A stretch of DNA of 62,429 nucleotides from Erysipelotrichaceae bacterium (GCA_030528645.1 JAUMYM010000004.1:1-62429), one strand, 5' to 3'. Counted from the first letter of the stretch, positions 52,535-62,020 are shown. Numbers and translations: made by a program. The notes: generated from the sequence alone by a model not told the origin.

Positions 52535-53766
52535 GAGGGTTAATTGGTAAGAAATTAGGGCATAGTTTTTCAAAAGAAATTCATGAACTATTTTATAAAG
52601 AATATACATTAATGGAAGTATCGGATTTAGATGCTTTTATGCAAGAAAGAGCGTTTGATGCGATTAATGTTACAATTCCATATAAGGAAGCTGTTTTATC
52701 TTATTTAGATTGTCAAAGTGAAGAAGTATCTAAAATTGGTGCATGTAATACCATCGTAAAACAAGATGGAAAATTAATTGGATATAATACAGATTATTAT
52801 GGTTTTTTGTATATGTTAAAAAAACATAAGGTTAATCTTGAAGGAAAGAAGATTGTTATTTTAGGACATGGTGGAGCAAGTAAAGCGGTAATTGCTGTGT
52901 TAAAGGATTTAAAGATTAGTAACTATCTGATCTGTAAACCGACTAAAACACAAGACACCATCACTTATCAAGAATTGTATGAAAATCATCGAGATTGTTC
53001 AGTGATTATCAATACTTCTTATGTGGGTATGTATCCAAATAATGATGATAGAGTTATTGATTTAACTTATTTTAAGGAATTGGATTGTGTGATTGATCTT
53101 ATCTACAATCCTTTAAAGACAAATTTAATAGTAGATGCTCAAGAGAGAAAGATTAAGGCAATTGGTGGATTAGAAATGCTGGTAGCACAGGCTATTAAGG
53201 CGATTTCTTTGTTTTTAAATCAAGAGATCCATGAGACTCTTATTGATGAAATTTATCAATCCCTTTTAAAAAAGAAGTATAATCTTGTTTTGATTGGTCC
53301 ATCTTATAGTGGTAAAACAACAATAGGTGCTTATCTTGCAGAGGAATTAGATTATAAATTGATTGATATTGATGCAGAAATTGAAAAAGAAATCAAGATG
53401 GATATTTCAACGTACTTTGCTTTACATGGAGAACAGGCATTTCGTCGTTTAGAAGAAAAAATAATAAAAACATATGCTAAAATGCATCATAACATAATTA
53501 TTACCGGCGCAGGAGCTGTCATAAATCCGCGCAATATGCAACGTTTATTACAAAATGGATATATCTATGCGATTGATCGACCAATGGAACATATCGTGTT
53601 AGATTCCAGTCGTCCATTAGCTACCAATATGCAACAATTAAAACAACTCAATGCTACTCGTAAAGCATTGTATGATAAATACTGTGATGAAACAGTTATG
53701 AATCATACGACAATACAAGCGTGTGCAGAGGTGATAGCAAAGAAGTGGAGGTCACATGAAGGTTAA
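52531..53766 (+). CDS. Fused shikimate dehydrogenase-shikimate kinase
   Basis: A 411-aa two-domain protein. Residues 1-about 245 are shikimate dehydrogenase (AroE): HSFSKEIHE, Lys52 in NVTIPYKEAV, Asn73, Asp88 and the NADP loop LGHGGASKAV. Residues about 250-411 are shikimate kinase (AroK): P-loop GPSYSGKT (256-263), IDIDAEIEK, Arg in AFRRLEEK, and SSRPLA as the lid Arg. The usual triple Gly of the kinase is GAG here. The two activities are consecutive pathway steps. Overlaps aroA by 11 nt. Confidence 0.93.
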   Translation: MRGLIGKKLGHSFSKEIHELFYKEYTLMEVSDLDAFMQERAFDAINVTIPYKEAVLSYLDCQSEEVSKIGACNTIVKQDGKLIGYNTDYYGFLYMLKKHKVNLEGKKIVILGHGGASKAVIAVLKDLKISNYLICKPTKTQDTITYQELYENHRDCSVIINTSYVGMYPNNDDRVIDLTYFKELDCVIDLIYNPLKTNLIVDAQERKIKAIGGLEMLVAQAIKAISLFLNQEIHETLIDEIYQSLLKKKYNLVLIGPSYSGKTTIGAYLAEELDYKLIDIDAEIEKEIKMDISTYFALHGEQAFRRLEEKIIKTYAKMHHNIIITGAGAVINPRNMQRLLQNGYIYAIDRPMEHIVLDSSRPLATNMQQLKQLNATRKALYDKYCDETVMNHTTIQACAEVIAKKWRSHEG

Positions 53767-55009
53767 AATTTATCCGGATTTTATTCAACATAATGAAGTT
53801 ACAATTCCACCGAGTAAATCCTTTGCCCATCGTGCCATTATTTGTGCTAGTTTATCAGAAGGTGTTTCTAAGCTTGAACACATTGATTATAGTGAAGACA
53901 TTTTGGCTACCATTAATGCGGTAAAAGTTTTAGGTGCAAAAGTAGAAATGTATGATACTTATCTATACATTCAGGGAGTTACCAGTATAAAGCCAATAGG
54001 GAATACGGTTGACGTCAATGAATCCGGTAGTACATTAAGGTTTATGATTCCTATTTTTGCCTTAGCAGGTTTTCCAATTCGCTTTCTAGGGAAACCACGC
54101 TTATTTCAAAGACCTTTATATCCCTATAATCCATTTATACATATTGAATATCATGAAAATGAGATTGTTGTCTGTGGATATAAGTCCTTTAAGGATATAC
54201 AACTAGATGGTAATGTTTCTTCACAGTTTATTAGTGGATTCCTATTTGCTTTACCATTTATGAATCAAGATACCTTCATTGAAATTAAGCCTCCTTTTGA
54301 ATCAAAAAGTTATGTTGCAATGACCATGGATGTCTTAAGTCGATTTCAGGTTGAGATGCAATATGTAAATGACTATTGTATCTTAGTAAAGGGAAATCAA
54401 AGGTATCAAGCAACAAAGATGAAAATAGAAGGGGATTACTCACAGCTTGCTTTTTTTGCAGCATTAGGTTTATTAAATGATGATATAAAGGTGAAGGGTG
54501 TAAGTCACACTACATTACAAGGGGATAAAGAATTTTTAGATATTATTCAGCGTATGAATGGTCGATATCAAGTGATTGAAGATGGTTATTTATTTTATAA
54601 ATCGCATCTCAAGGGTTGTGATATTGATTTAGGGAATTGTCCTGATTTAGGTCCTATTTTAATGGTTTTAGCAAGCAAAGCAGAAGGTGCGACAACGATT
54701 TATAATGCCGGACGTTTACGTATTAAAGAATCAGATCGTATTTTTGCAATGGAAGAAGAACTTAAGAAACTTTATGTTGATATTGAAAGTGATGAAAGTA
54801 CGGTCTATATTCGAGGTAGTTTTCAATACAATGGAGACTGTATATTAGATAGTCATAATGATCATCGTGTGGTTATGGCACTTTCCATCTTGGCTACAAC
54901 TTTAAATAAACCGGTGATGATTGAACATGCCGAAGCAATTAAAAAAAGCTATCCAAGTTTTTTTGATGATTTAAAAGCGTTAGGAATCTCTATTGAGATT
55001 TATACATAA
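53756..55009 (+). CDS. aroA: 3-phosphoshikimate 1-carboxyvinyltransferase (EPSP synthase)
   Basis: A 417-aa enzyme. PPSKSFAHRAIICASLSEG holds the substrate-binding Lys/Ser, NESGSTLRFMIPIFAL corresponds to NxGT-type signature, LDGNVSSQFISGFLFALP is the phosphate loop, and RIKESDRIFAMEEEL then DSHNDHRVVMALSI close the active site. Coupled to the aroE-aroK fusion gene. Confidence 0.95.
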   Translation: MKVKIYPDFIQHNEVTIPPSKSFAHRAIICASLSEGVSKLEHIDYSEDILATINAVKVLGAKVEMYDTYLYIQGVTSIKPIGNTVDVNESGSTLRFMIPIFALAGFPIRFLGKPRLFQRPLYPYNPFIHIEYHENEIVVCGYKSFKDIQLDGNVSSQFISGFLFALPFMNQDTFIEIKPPFESKSYVAMTMDVLSRFQVEMQYVNDYCILVKGNQRYQATKMKIEGDYSQLAFFAALGLLNDDIKVKGVSHTTLQGDKEFLDIIQRMNGRYQVIEDGYLFYKSHLKGCDIDLGNCPDLGPILMVLASKAEGATTIYNAGRLRIKESDRIFAMEEELKKLYVDIESDESTVYIRGSFQYNGDCILDSHNDHRVVMALSILATTLNKPVMIEHAEAIKKSYPSFFDDLKALGISIEIYT

Positions 55010-55024
55010 CATAAAGGAGTCGTT

Positions 55025-55465
55025 ATGAAAGTAATGATTATAAATGGTCCAAATATGAATATGCTTGGACATCGTGAACCAGCGATTTATGGTAGTATGC
55101 AGTATCAAGATTTAATACATGAATTGCAAAAACATGCTAAAAAATATGATATATCTTTGCATTGTGTACAATCGAATAGTGAAGGAAAGCTTGTTGATTA
55201 TATACAAGAATGTTTTTACAAGAAGTATGATGGATTAATTATTAATCCAGCAGCATATTCACATACTTCGATTGCGATTTTAGATGCATTAACAATCCTA
55301 ACTTGTTTAAAAATAGAAGTGCATATTTCTGATATTCAACAGCGAGAAGCATTTCGCAATCAAAGTCTTACCTCAATGGCAGTTGATCATATGATTATGG
55401 GGCATGGTGTAAAAGGGTATTTTGAAGCATTAGACTTTTTACATTTAAAGTTGCAAAAGAAATAA
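55025..55465 (+). CDS. aroQ: 3-dehydroquinate dehydratase, type II
   Basis: A 146-aa enzyme. NGPNMNMLGHREPAIYG includes the catalytic Tyr and Arg region, INPAAYSHTSIAILDAL the Asn and His, and VHISDIQQREAFRNQS the Arg. Type II (AroQ) rather than the type I found in many low-GC relatives. Closes the aro gene run; ribosome binding site AAAGGAG. Confidence 0.95.
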   Translation: MKVMIINGPNMNMLGHREPAIYGSMQYQDLIHELQKHAKKYDISLHCVQSNSEGKLVDYIQECFYKKYDGLIINPAAYSHTSIAILDALTILTCLKIEVHISDIQQREAFRNQSLTSMAVDHMIMGHGVKGYFEALDFLHLKLQKK

Positions 55466-55497
55466 AGAAAGAATTATAATATCTTACGAGGTTGTTT

Positions 55498-55845
55498 ATG
55501 AAGAAAAAAGAGATTGTAATTTTAGTAGGAATGATGGTGCTAGTAGGTATATTGTATCTTACAAGTCGATACTTTATACAAGTTAGTAAAATATATGTAG
55601 TCGTTAAACATAGAGACGATGATGTTTTAACTGTGGATATTACAAAAGATGGAGAGTATTGGATTACCGGTAGTTATGGAGAGTTAATGTTGGAAGTAAA
55701 AGATTCTAAGTGGCGTATTACAAACGAAGATTGTCCAAATCATATTTGTTCTTCCATTGGTTGGGTCAATACCGATTCTTATTTTCCGATTATATGTTTA
55801 CCAAATGAAGTTTCGGTAACTTTAAAGGATGCTTATGAAAAATAG
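55498..55845 (+). CDS. NusG domain II-like membrane-anchored protein
   Basis: A 115-aa protein starting at ATG 55498 (GAGG before it). One N-terminal membrane helix, then an extracellular NusG-II-like beta domain (PF07009) with the Cys pair in NEDCPNHICSSIGWV and a third Cys in IICLPNEV. Paired with a Gx-type membrane gene overlapping by 11 nt; the pair often accompanies flavinylation or electron-transfer loci in Bacillota. Confidence 0.85.
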   Translation: MKKKEIVILVGMMVLVGILYLTSRYFIQVSKIYVVVKHRDDDVLTVDITKDGEYWITGSYGELMLEVKDSKWRITNEDCPNHICSSIGWVNTDSYFPIICLPNEVSVTLKDAYEK

Positions 55846-56332
55846 TACAAAAAAGATGGCTTATATTACGATGTTTTCAGCCATGGCAATTTTATTAAAT
55901 ATCATTGAAAGTACCTTTATACCACCTGTTTCTTTTGGAATACGTTTTGGTATAGCGAATATTATATCTTTGGTAACCATTCAATTCTTTGGTTATAAAG
56001 AGATGATTGTTGTAAATGTACTGCGTATTTTAATTGGTAATCTTTTAAAAGGTTTAATTTTTGGTTCTACGTTTTGGATTAGTACATGTGGGGTTGTATT
56101 AAGTTCCATTGCTTTAATTCTATTGAAGAAAACCAATTCGTCTATTTTATTTTCATCAATTATTTCTAGTATTATGCATTCTATTGGTCAAATTATTATG
56201 GTTATGTTTTTCTATCAGCAGTTTGCTGTTATTACATATTTACCAATTTTATTTTTTACTTCCATCCCTACAGGAGTACTAACAGGATTTATAGCTCAAC
56301 AAGTACTTCATAGAATTAAATTACGTGTATAA
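55835..56332 (+). CDS. Gx transporter family protein (Hpre_diP_synt_I)
   Basis: A 165-aa integral membrane protein with about 5 helices; start at ATG 55835 because AAAGG lies seven bases before. IESTFIPPVSFGIRFGIANIISLVTIQFFG is the PF07456 signature, formerly annotated as heptaprenyl diphosphate synthase component I. Substrate not established; possibly flavin or quinone-related. Translationally coupled to the NusG-II gene. Confidence 0.82.
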   Translation: MKNSTKKMAYITMFSAMAILLNIIESTFIPPVSFGIRFGIANIISLVTIQFFGYKEMIVVNVLRILIGNLLKGLIFGSTFWISTCGVVLSSIALILLKKTNSSILFSSIISSIMHSIGQIIMVMFFYQQFAVITYLPILFFTSIPTGVLTGFIAQQVLHRIKLRV

Positions 56333-56333
56333 G

Positions 56334-56364
56334 AAAACAGTATCTATAGAAGATACTGTTTTTT
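56334..56364. terminator. Bidirectional intrinsic terminator
   Basis: A perfect 12-bp stem, AAAACAGTATCT/AGATACTGTTTT, over ATAGA, between the Gx gene and convergent pepF. Confidence 0.9.
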
Positions 56365-56367
56365 CAT

Positions 56368-58164
56368 TTATTTAATTAATTGTGTTAATTCTTCAAGTCG
56401 ATCTTTAAAGACACTAAGCGCTTCTTTTAGATATTCATCACTTGTCATATCTACACCAGCTTTTTTCATGATGTTGATTGGTGTATCGCTACATCCAGCT
56501 TTTAAGAAATTGATGTAAGCATCAATATCTTCTTGTTTGCCATTTAAAATACGTTTGGCTAGTGTTGATGCAGCGGCAAAGCCTGTTGCATATTGGAAGA
56601 CGTAGAAATTTGAATAGAAGTGTGGGATACGTGCCCATTCTAATTGAATTTGATTGTTACTATCCATGTTTGGACCATAATATTTTTCGTTGATGGCTTT
56701 GTAAGTGTTTGATAAATATTCATGTGTTAATGCAACACCATTTTTTAAATCTGTATGTAATTGATATTCAAATTCAGCAAATTGTGTTTGTCTAAAGACA
56801 GTTCCTTTAAAACCATCTAAATAGTGATTTATGATATAGGCAATAACCTTTGGATCTGTTTCTGTCTTTAAAAGATATGCTGTTAATAGATTTTCATTTG
56901 TTGTAGAAGCAATTTCAGCTAAGAAAATAGGGTAATCTGAATAAATAAATGGTTGATGCTTACGAGAATAATAACTATGTACACTATGACCAAGCTCATG
57001 AACTAAAGTGTATAAATTATCAATCGAATCTTGCCAATTCATTAAAATATAAGGGTTTGTATCATAGCCACCACTTGAATAAGCCCCACTTCGTTTTCCT
57101 TCATTTTCTAGCCAATCAATCCAACGTTGTTGGAAAGCTTCTTCAAGAATGGATACATATTCACTGCCTAAAGGAGCTAATGCGTTTAATGTAATTTCTT
57201 TTGCTTGTTCCATTGTATATTCAATCTTTACATCCTCTACAATTGACACATACATATCATAAGCAGTGAGTTTGTCTAATTGTAATTTTTTAGCGCGTAA
57301 ATCGACATATTGATGTAATAGATGTACATGGTCATTGATTACCTTTAATAACGTATCGTATACTTTTTCATCTACATGATTTGAAGATAAGGCTGCATGT
57401 CTTGATGAGCGATAGTTTCTTATTTTCGCATTGTAATTTGCGTATTTAATGTTTGTGCTAAGCGTAGAAGCTAATGTATTTTTTATGCCATCATAAGCTT
57501 GATAGATTTTATCAAAGGCTTCTTTACGAATTGCTCGGTTTGTACTCTCTAAGAATTTTGCATATAAGCCATTTGTTAAAGCTACTTCTTGACCTTCTTC
57601 ATCTTTCATCGATGGGTATCGCAAGTCAGCATTAGAAAGAGTAGAAGCAATTTTGCCTGGAGCATAGAATATTTCACTAGCTTCTGCCAGTAATTCTTCA
57701 CTTTTTTGATCTAAGATATGTTCTTTTTCTTCGAAAATACGATCAAAATAGGTTTTATATAAGGTTAAGGCAGGCTCTTCTTGCATAAAGGTTTCGATAA
57801 CTGTTTTATCTGTCTTTAAGATAGAAGGTATCATTGCAGAAGCAATTGTTGCATAGTTTGTATATAGAGTCATGATGTTTGCAGAAAGTGCCTGATAATT
57901 TGTATTTGTTGTATCTGTATCCGCATTTAAATGACTGTATGTATATAGAGTTAATACTCTACGAGCGACTGCTTCATCAAAACGCAAAGCTTCTAATAAT
58001 GTTTTGCTTGTTTCCATCATGTTTGAAATGGCTGCTTGATAGTCTTTGAGTAAAGCATGAACTGCTTGAAATTCAACTGTCCATGCTTGATCATCTTTGA
58101 AAATAGATGTTACATCCCATGTTAATTCTACAGGGATTTCATTTCTTTGTAATATGTTTGCCAT
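56368..58164 (-). CDS. pepF: Oligoendopeptidase F (M3B family)
   Basis: A 598-aa zinc endopeptidase acting on oligopeptides. HExxH: His389-Glu390-Leu-Gly-His393 in LVHELGHSVHSYYS, with the downstream Glu ligand in FLAEIASTTNENL. The N-terminal helical domain and length match PepF. Cytoplasmic (no signal). Fourth peptidase type in this window, together with PepO, PepT and AmpS. Confidence 0.95.
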   Translation of the reverse strand: MANILQRNEIPVELTWDVTSIFKDDQAWTVEFQAVHALLKDYQAAISNMMETSKTLLEALRFDEAVARRVLTLYTYSHLNADTDTTNTNYQALSANIMTLYTNYATIASAMIPSILKTDKTVIETFMQEEPALTLYKTYFDRIFEEKEHILDQKSEELLAEASEIFYAPGKIASTLSNADLRYPSMKDEEGQEVALTNGLYAKFLESTNRAIRKEAFDKIYQAYDGIKNTLASTLSTNIKYANYNAKIRNYRSSRHAALSSNHVDEKVYDTLLKVINDHVHLLHQYVDLRAKKLQLDKLTAYDMYVSIVEDVKIEYTMEQAKEITLNALAPLGSEYVSILEEAFQQRWIDWLENEGKRSGAYSSGGYDTNPYILMNWQDSIDNLYTLVHELGHSVHSYYSRKHQPFIYSDYPIFLAEIASTTNENLLTAYLLKTETDPKVIAYIINHYLDGFKGTVFRQTQFAEFEYQLHTDLKNGVALTHEYLSNTYKAINEKYYGPNMDSNNQIQLEWARIPHFYSNFYVFQYATGFAAASTLAKRILNGKQEDIDAYINFLKAGCSDTPINIMKKAGVDMTSDEYLKEALSVFKDRLEELTQLIK

Positions 58165-58255
58165 ATAAATCCTCTTTCATTCTATGTTATATAGTATACA
58201 TGAATTTTTAGTTTATACCAAAAAACTGATTTACTTCATAATTTATTAATTCTAC

Positions 58256-58284
58256 TTGTTTTAAAGTAAGCTTAACTTTATAAT
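58256..58284 (+). promoter_or_regulatory. Promoter of the ROK kinase-aminopeptidase operon with a spacer dyad
   Basis: TTGTTT (58256-58261), 17 nt, TATAAT (58279-58284). The spacer holds the imperfect dyad AAAGTAAGCTTAACTTT, positioned where a repressor would block RNA polymerase. Confidence 0.6.
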
Positions 58285-58308
58285 TGAGTTAGTTTAAAGG
58301 AGGATTGT

Positions 58309-59211
58309 ATGAAAACATATATTGGAATTGATCTAGGTGGTACAAATGTTCGTGTTTGTAAAATTATGGCAAATGGGAATATTTTACAAGAAGTAAAAAG
58401 TCCTTCCTATGGGATGGAAGGTCCTGAGGTTGTGATTGAAAATCTAGTGAAGTTAATTAAAAGTATTGATGCATATCAAGAGTGTTCAGGAATTGGAATT
58501 GGAGTTCCGGGTCCAGTTGATACGGTTAATAAAGTAATGAAAATCTCTAGTAACTTAAAGGGTTTTACGGATTATCCTATCGCAAAAGTATTAGAAGAAA
58601 AAGTGGGGTTACCGGTATTTGTCGATAATGATGCCAATGTTGCCGGTCTAGCAGAAGCTTTAGTAGGTGCTGGGAAAGGGTTAGGGATTGTTTACTATGT
58701 AACAATTTCAACTGGTATTGGTGGTGCTTTAATTGTTAATGGTAAGTTAATTTCTGGCAAAAGCGGTTATGCTGGAGAAACAGGAAATATGATCGTTGAT
58801 CCATATCGCAAACCATTTAACAATTTAAATCCTGGTGCAAGTGAATCTGAAGCAAGCGGACGTGCGTTAACACGCAAAGGAAAGGAATTGTTTGGAGAGG
58901 ATTCAATTCAAAATGCAGGGGATGTCTTTGCATTGGCTGCAAGTGGTAATAGTGATGCTCAAAAACTAATCGATCAAATGACAACAGACTTGGCGATTTT
59001 ATTCTCACATGTTGCACATATTGTAGATCCACATATGTTTGTCATTGGTGGTGGTGTATTAAAGTCAAAGGCACAATGGTTTGATACGATGATTGAAAAA
59101 TTCAAGACTTTTGTACATCCTGGTATGCGAGATGTAAAATTTGAAGTAGCGAAATTAGAAGAACCTGGTATTGTAGGAGCTGCTATGTTACCGGTGTCTA
59201 ATGGACTTTAG
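58309..59211 (+). CDS. ROK family sugar kinase lacking the ROK zinc motif
   Basis: A 300-aa sugar kinase. N-terminal phosphate loop GIDLGGTNVRV; catalytic Asp108 in FVDNDANVAGLAEA; second phosphate loop ISTGIGGALI; adenosine region IGGGVLKS. At the zinc site, the usual ExGH is E157-T-G-N160 and the CxCGxxGCxE cysteines are absent (the segment reads LNPGASESEASGRAL). It likely phosphorylates glucose or another hexose, but without structural zinc. The M29 aminopeptidase gene follows 8 nt downstream. Confidence 0.88.
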   Translation: MKTYIGIDLGGTNVRVCKIMANGNILQEVKSPSYGMEGPEVVIENLVKLIKSIDAYQECSGIGIGVPGPVDTVNKVMKISSNLKGFTDYPIAKVLEEKVGLPVFVDNDANVAGLAEALVGAGKGLGIVYYVTISTGIGGALIVNGKLISGKSGYAGETGNMIVDPYRKPFNNLNPGASESEASGRALTRKGKELFGEDSIQNAGDVFALAASGNSDAQKLIDQMTTDLAILFSHVAHIVDPHMFVIGGGVLKSKAQWFDTMIEKFKTFVHPGMRDVKFEVAKLEEPGIVGAAMLPVSNGL

Positions 59212-59219
59212 GAGGTAGT

Positions 59220-60455
59220 ATGTTTGATCAAAATTTATTAAAGAAATATGCACGTTTAGCTATTAGAAATGGTGTAAATGTTGCCAAAGGGCAATTGCTT
59301 GTGATTAAAGCTGAAGTATCATCAATTGAGTTTGTGCGTCACTTAGTGGAAGAAGCTTATGAGTATGGTGCAAAAGAAGTCGTTGTATTATGGAGTGATG
59401 CGTTTATTGATCGCTTAAATGTGAAATATCAAGAGGTAGAAACACTTACTAGAATTCCACAATGGATTATTGATCGTCAACAAGATTTTGTAGATCGTGG
59501 AGTATGTTTCTTACATGTTTCAAGTGAAGTTCCGGGTTTATTAAAAGATATGGATCCATCAAAATTAAAACAACGTACTATGGCGGTTTCAAAGGCGATG
59601 GAACCATTCCGTTACTATACAATGAGTGATGTTGGACAATGGACAATTGTAGCCTTACCAAATCCAACATGGGCAAAAATGATTTTCCCGGATTTAGAGG
59701 AAGAAGCTGCAATGCAAGCATCGTTTGAAGCTATGTTAAAAGCAGTAAGAGTAGATAAAGACAATGATCCAATTGCTGAGTGGGATAAACATAATGAAAC
59801 CCTACATAGACATAGTGCTTTGTTGAACAATTATAACTTTAAGTCTTTACATTTTAAAAACAGTTTGGGTACGGATTTAGTAGTTGATCTAGCAATCAAT
59901 CACATTTGGGCAGGTGGTAGCAGCACAAGTCAAAAAGGTATTGTATTTAATCCAAATATGCCTACTGAAGAAGTATTTACAATGCCGAAGCGTGATGGTG
60001 TAAATGGAGTTGTTGTAGCGACAAAACCGCTTAGCTATCAAGGTAAATTAATTGAAAATTTTAAAATAGAATTTAAAGATGGAAAAGCTGTGAAATGGGA
60101 AGCAGAAAAGGGAGAAGATGCATTAACGAATTTAATTCATTTAGATGATAATTCTTCTTATTTAGGAGAAGTTGCTTTAATTTCACATGATTCTCCAATT
60201 AGTAATTTAAATTTACTTTTCTATAACACATTATTTGATGAAAATGCTTCATGTCATTTAGCGTTAGGAGCTGCATATCCATCAAATCTAAAAGGTGGTA
60301 TTGAGATGAGTAAAGAAGAATTATTAAAGGCTGGAGCTAATGTAAGTATGGCACATAGTGATTTTATGTTTGGTAGTGCGTGTATGAATATTGTGGGGAC
60401 AACCTTTGATCAACAAGAAGTAGTTATCTTTAAAGATGGTAACTTTGTAATTTAA
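59220..60455 (+). CDS. M29 family aminopeptidase (AmpS-like)
   Basis: A 411-aa metallo-aminopeptidase of the thermophilic type M29. N-terminal QNLLKKYARLAIRNGVNVAKGQLLVIKA, AKEVVVLWSD, the metal-binding Glu in EVFTMPKRDGVNG and LGEVALISHDSPIS, His in FDENASCHLALGAAYP, and a final HSDFMFGS His-x-Asp. Cytoplasmic, broad N-terminal specificity. Operon with the ROK kinase. Confidence 0.93.
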   Translation: MFDQNLLKKYARLAIRNGVNVAKGQLLVIKAEVSSIEFVRHLVEEAYEYGAKEVVVLWSDAFIDRLNVKYQEVETLTRIPQWIIDRQQDFVDRGVCFLHVSSEVPGLLKDMDPSKLKQRTMAVSKAMEPFRYYTMSDVGQWTIVALPNPTWAKMIFPDLEEEAAMQASFEAMLKAVRVDKDNDPIAEWDKHNETLHRHSALLNNYNFKSLHFKNSLGTDLVVDLAINHIWAGGSSTSQKGIVFNPNMPTEEVFTMPKRDGVNGVVVATKPLSYQGKLIENFKIEFKDGKAVKWEAEKGEDALTNLIHLDDNSSYLGEVALISHDSPISNLNLLFYNTLFDENASCHLALGAAYPSNLKGGIEMSKEELLKAGANVSMAHSDFMFGSACMNIVGTTFDQQEVVIFKDGNFVI

Positions 60456-60460
60456 ACGTA

Positions 60461-60489
60461 AGCATTCTAGCGATAGAATGCTTTTTATA
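60461..60489 (+). terminator. Terminator of the ROK-ampS operon
   Basis: A perfect 9-bp stem, AGCATTCTA/TAGAATGCT, over GCGA, followed by TTTTATAT. Confidence 0.85.
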
Positions 60490-60511
60490 TTATAATAATC
60501 AAGGTGAAGTT

Positions 60512-61981
60512 ATGTATTACATCAAAGATATAAAGAAATACATGAAATGTCCTAAACTATTTTGGTATAGTCAGTTTGATGAACAAGAAGAATATAACTC
60601 TTTTTTTCGCATGGATGAGGCTATTACTAATTTAGCCCTTGAAAAATTAGGCATACATGAGTATTTTTTAGGACAAAAAGGAGATGCGAGAGAAGTTGCA
60701 TTAAAGGCACTGGAAGACCATAGTTATCAATGGTTTGTAAAGTGTCGTTTTGAGTATGAAAATTTAAGAATAAAACTTCCTATTTTAAAACGAGTTTCAG
60801 GAGGCTTTGATGTTTACTTTATCAGTGTAGTAAATTATCCTAAAGAAAATGATGTATTGTTTTATCGTGCAAATATTTGGGTTTTAAAACACAATCATAT
60901 AAATATATGTAACGTTTATATCCTTCATCTTAATCAAGAGTATATAAGAGAAGATTCTTTAGATGTTCATCAGTTGTTTCAAATCAGTGAGTATTTTTAT
61001 AACGATACAAATCATCAAACAAGATTAATTAAAGAAGCACTGGAAGCAGAAGATGTTGATTTTAAAGTGTATTTAACTAAAATGGATGAAATGAAAGAAA
61101 AAAAACATGTTGAAATGAAACGACACAAGGGTTGTACGAAGCGTTTTATATGTCATAAATTCCATGATTGTTTTCAAGTCGAAGAAGAGTATGATTCCAT
61201 ATTGCATCTTTCTTCTTGTAGCAATAAGTATGAATTATATGATCAAGGGATTAAATCTATGAAAGAAGTGGATTTCAATCGAATTGAATCCAATCGAGTA
61301 CAATATGCTCAAGTAAAAGCGTGTTTCAATCACGATGGTGTTTTTATTGATAAAATGGCTATTAAAAGTTGGTTTGAGAGCTTAGAATATCCAATTGGCT
61401 TTATTGATTTTGAATGGGAAACATTTGCGATTCCTCCATTTAAAGATACAAAACCATTTCAAGTAGTTCCCTTTCAATATTCTTTGCATATCTTATACGA
61501 AGATGGAAATTTAGTTCATAAAGAATTTTTAGGCTTTAAAGATCCAAGAGAAGAGTTTGTATGTAATTTCATTCGTGATATGAAAGGTTGCAAATCCATT
61601 GTTGCCTATAATGCCAATGGTGCTGAAAAAATTAGAATTCGTGAATTAGCTCAATATTTACCACAGTATCAAACACAATTAGAAGAGATTAATACCAACA
61701 TGGTAGATCTTGCGGTTCCATTTGTTTCAGGTAGTATTTATCACATTAATATGAAGGGCTCTTATACCTTGAAATCTATTTTACATGCGATTAATCCTAC
61801 TATGAGCTATGAACATTTGGCGATTCATCATGGTATGGATGCAGTATTTCAATGGCGTATGTTGGATCGTCAATTGACTGAGGAAGAAGATCAAATTATT
61901 CAAAATTTAAAGAAGTATTGCGCTTTGGATACCTATGCGATGATAGAAGTTTTTAAGTGGATGAAATCCCTATACTTGTAG
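60512..61981 (+). CDS. DUF2779 protein: Cas4-like region fused to an RNase H-like exonuclease domain
   Basis: A 489-aa protein. The N-terminal half resembles Cas4/Dna2-type Fe-S nucleases: Cys13 in YMKCPKLFWYS, then Cys208, Cys214 and Cys220 in a C-x5-C-x5-C cluster. The C-terminal half is DUF2779, an RNase H-fold DEDD-type module: Asp299-x-Glu301 in FIDFEWETFAIPPF, VAYNANGAEK, and YCALDTYAM. The PD-(D/E)xK nuclease catalytic Glu-x-Lys expected in the first half is not visible. Function unknown; nucleic-acid processing is likely. AAGGTG ribosome binding site; single gene. Confidence 0.82.
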   Translation: MYYIKDIKKYMKCPKLFWYSQFDEQEEYNSFFRMDEAITNLALEKLGIHEYFLGQKGDAREVALKALEDHSYQWFVKCRFEYENLRIKLPILKRVSGGFDVYFISVVNYPKENDVLFYRANIWVLKHNHINICNVYILHLNQEYIREDSLDVHQLFQISEYFYNDTNHQTRLIKEALEAEDVDFKVYLTKMDEMKEKKHVEMKRHKGCTKRFICHKFHDCFQVEEEYDSILHLSSCSNKYELYDQGIKSMKEVDFNRIESNRVQYAQVKACFNHDGVFIDKMAIKSWFESLEYPIGFIDFEWETFAIPPFKDTKPFQVVPFQYSLHILYEDGNLVHKEFLGFKDPREEFVCNFIRDMKGCKSIVAYNANGAEKIRIRELAQYLPQYQTQLEEINTNMVDLAVPFVSGSIYHINMKGSYTLKSILHAINPTMSYEHLAIHHGMDAVFQWRMLDRQLTEEEDQIIQNLKKYCALDTYAMIEVFKWMKSLYL

Positions 61982-62014
61982 TATAATAAAGACAGAAATA
62001 CATGAGATAACACA

Positions 62015-62020
62015 TATAAT
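62015..62020 (+). promoter_or_regulatory. -10 element upstream of hpf
   Basis: TATAAT at 62015-62020 without a recognisable -35, 44 nt before the ATG. HPF genes are often stationary-phase controlled, so a non-housekeeping or activator-dependent promoter is possible. Confidence 0.3.
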
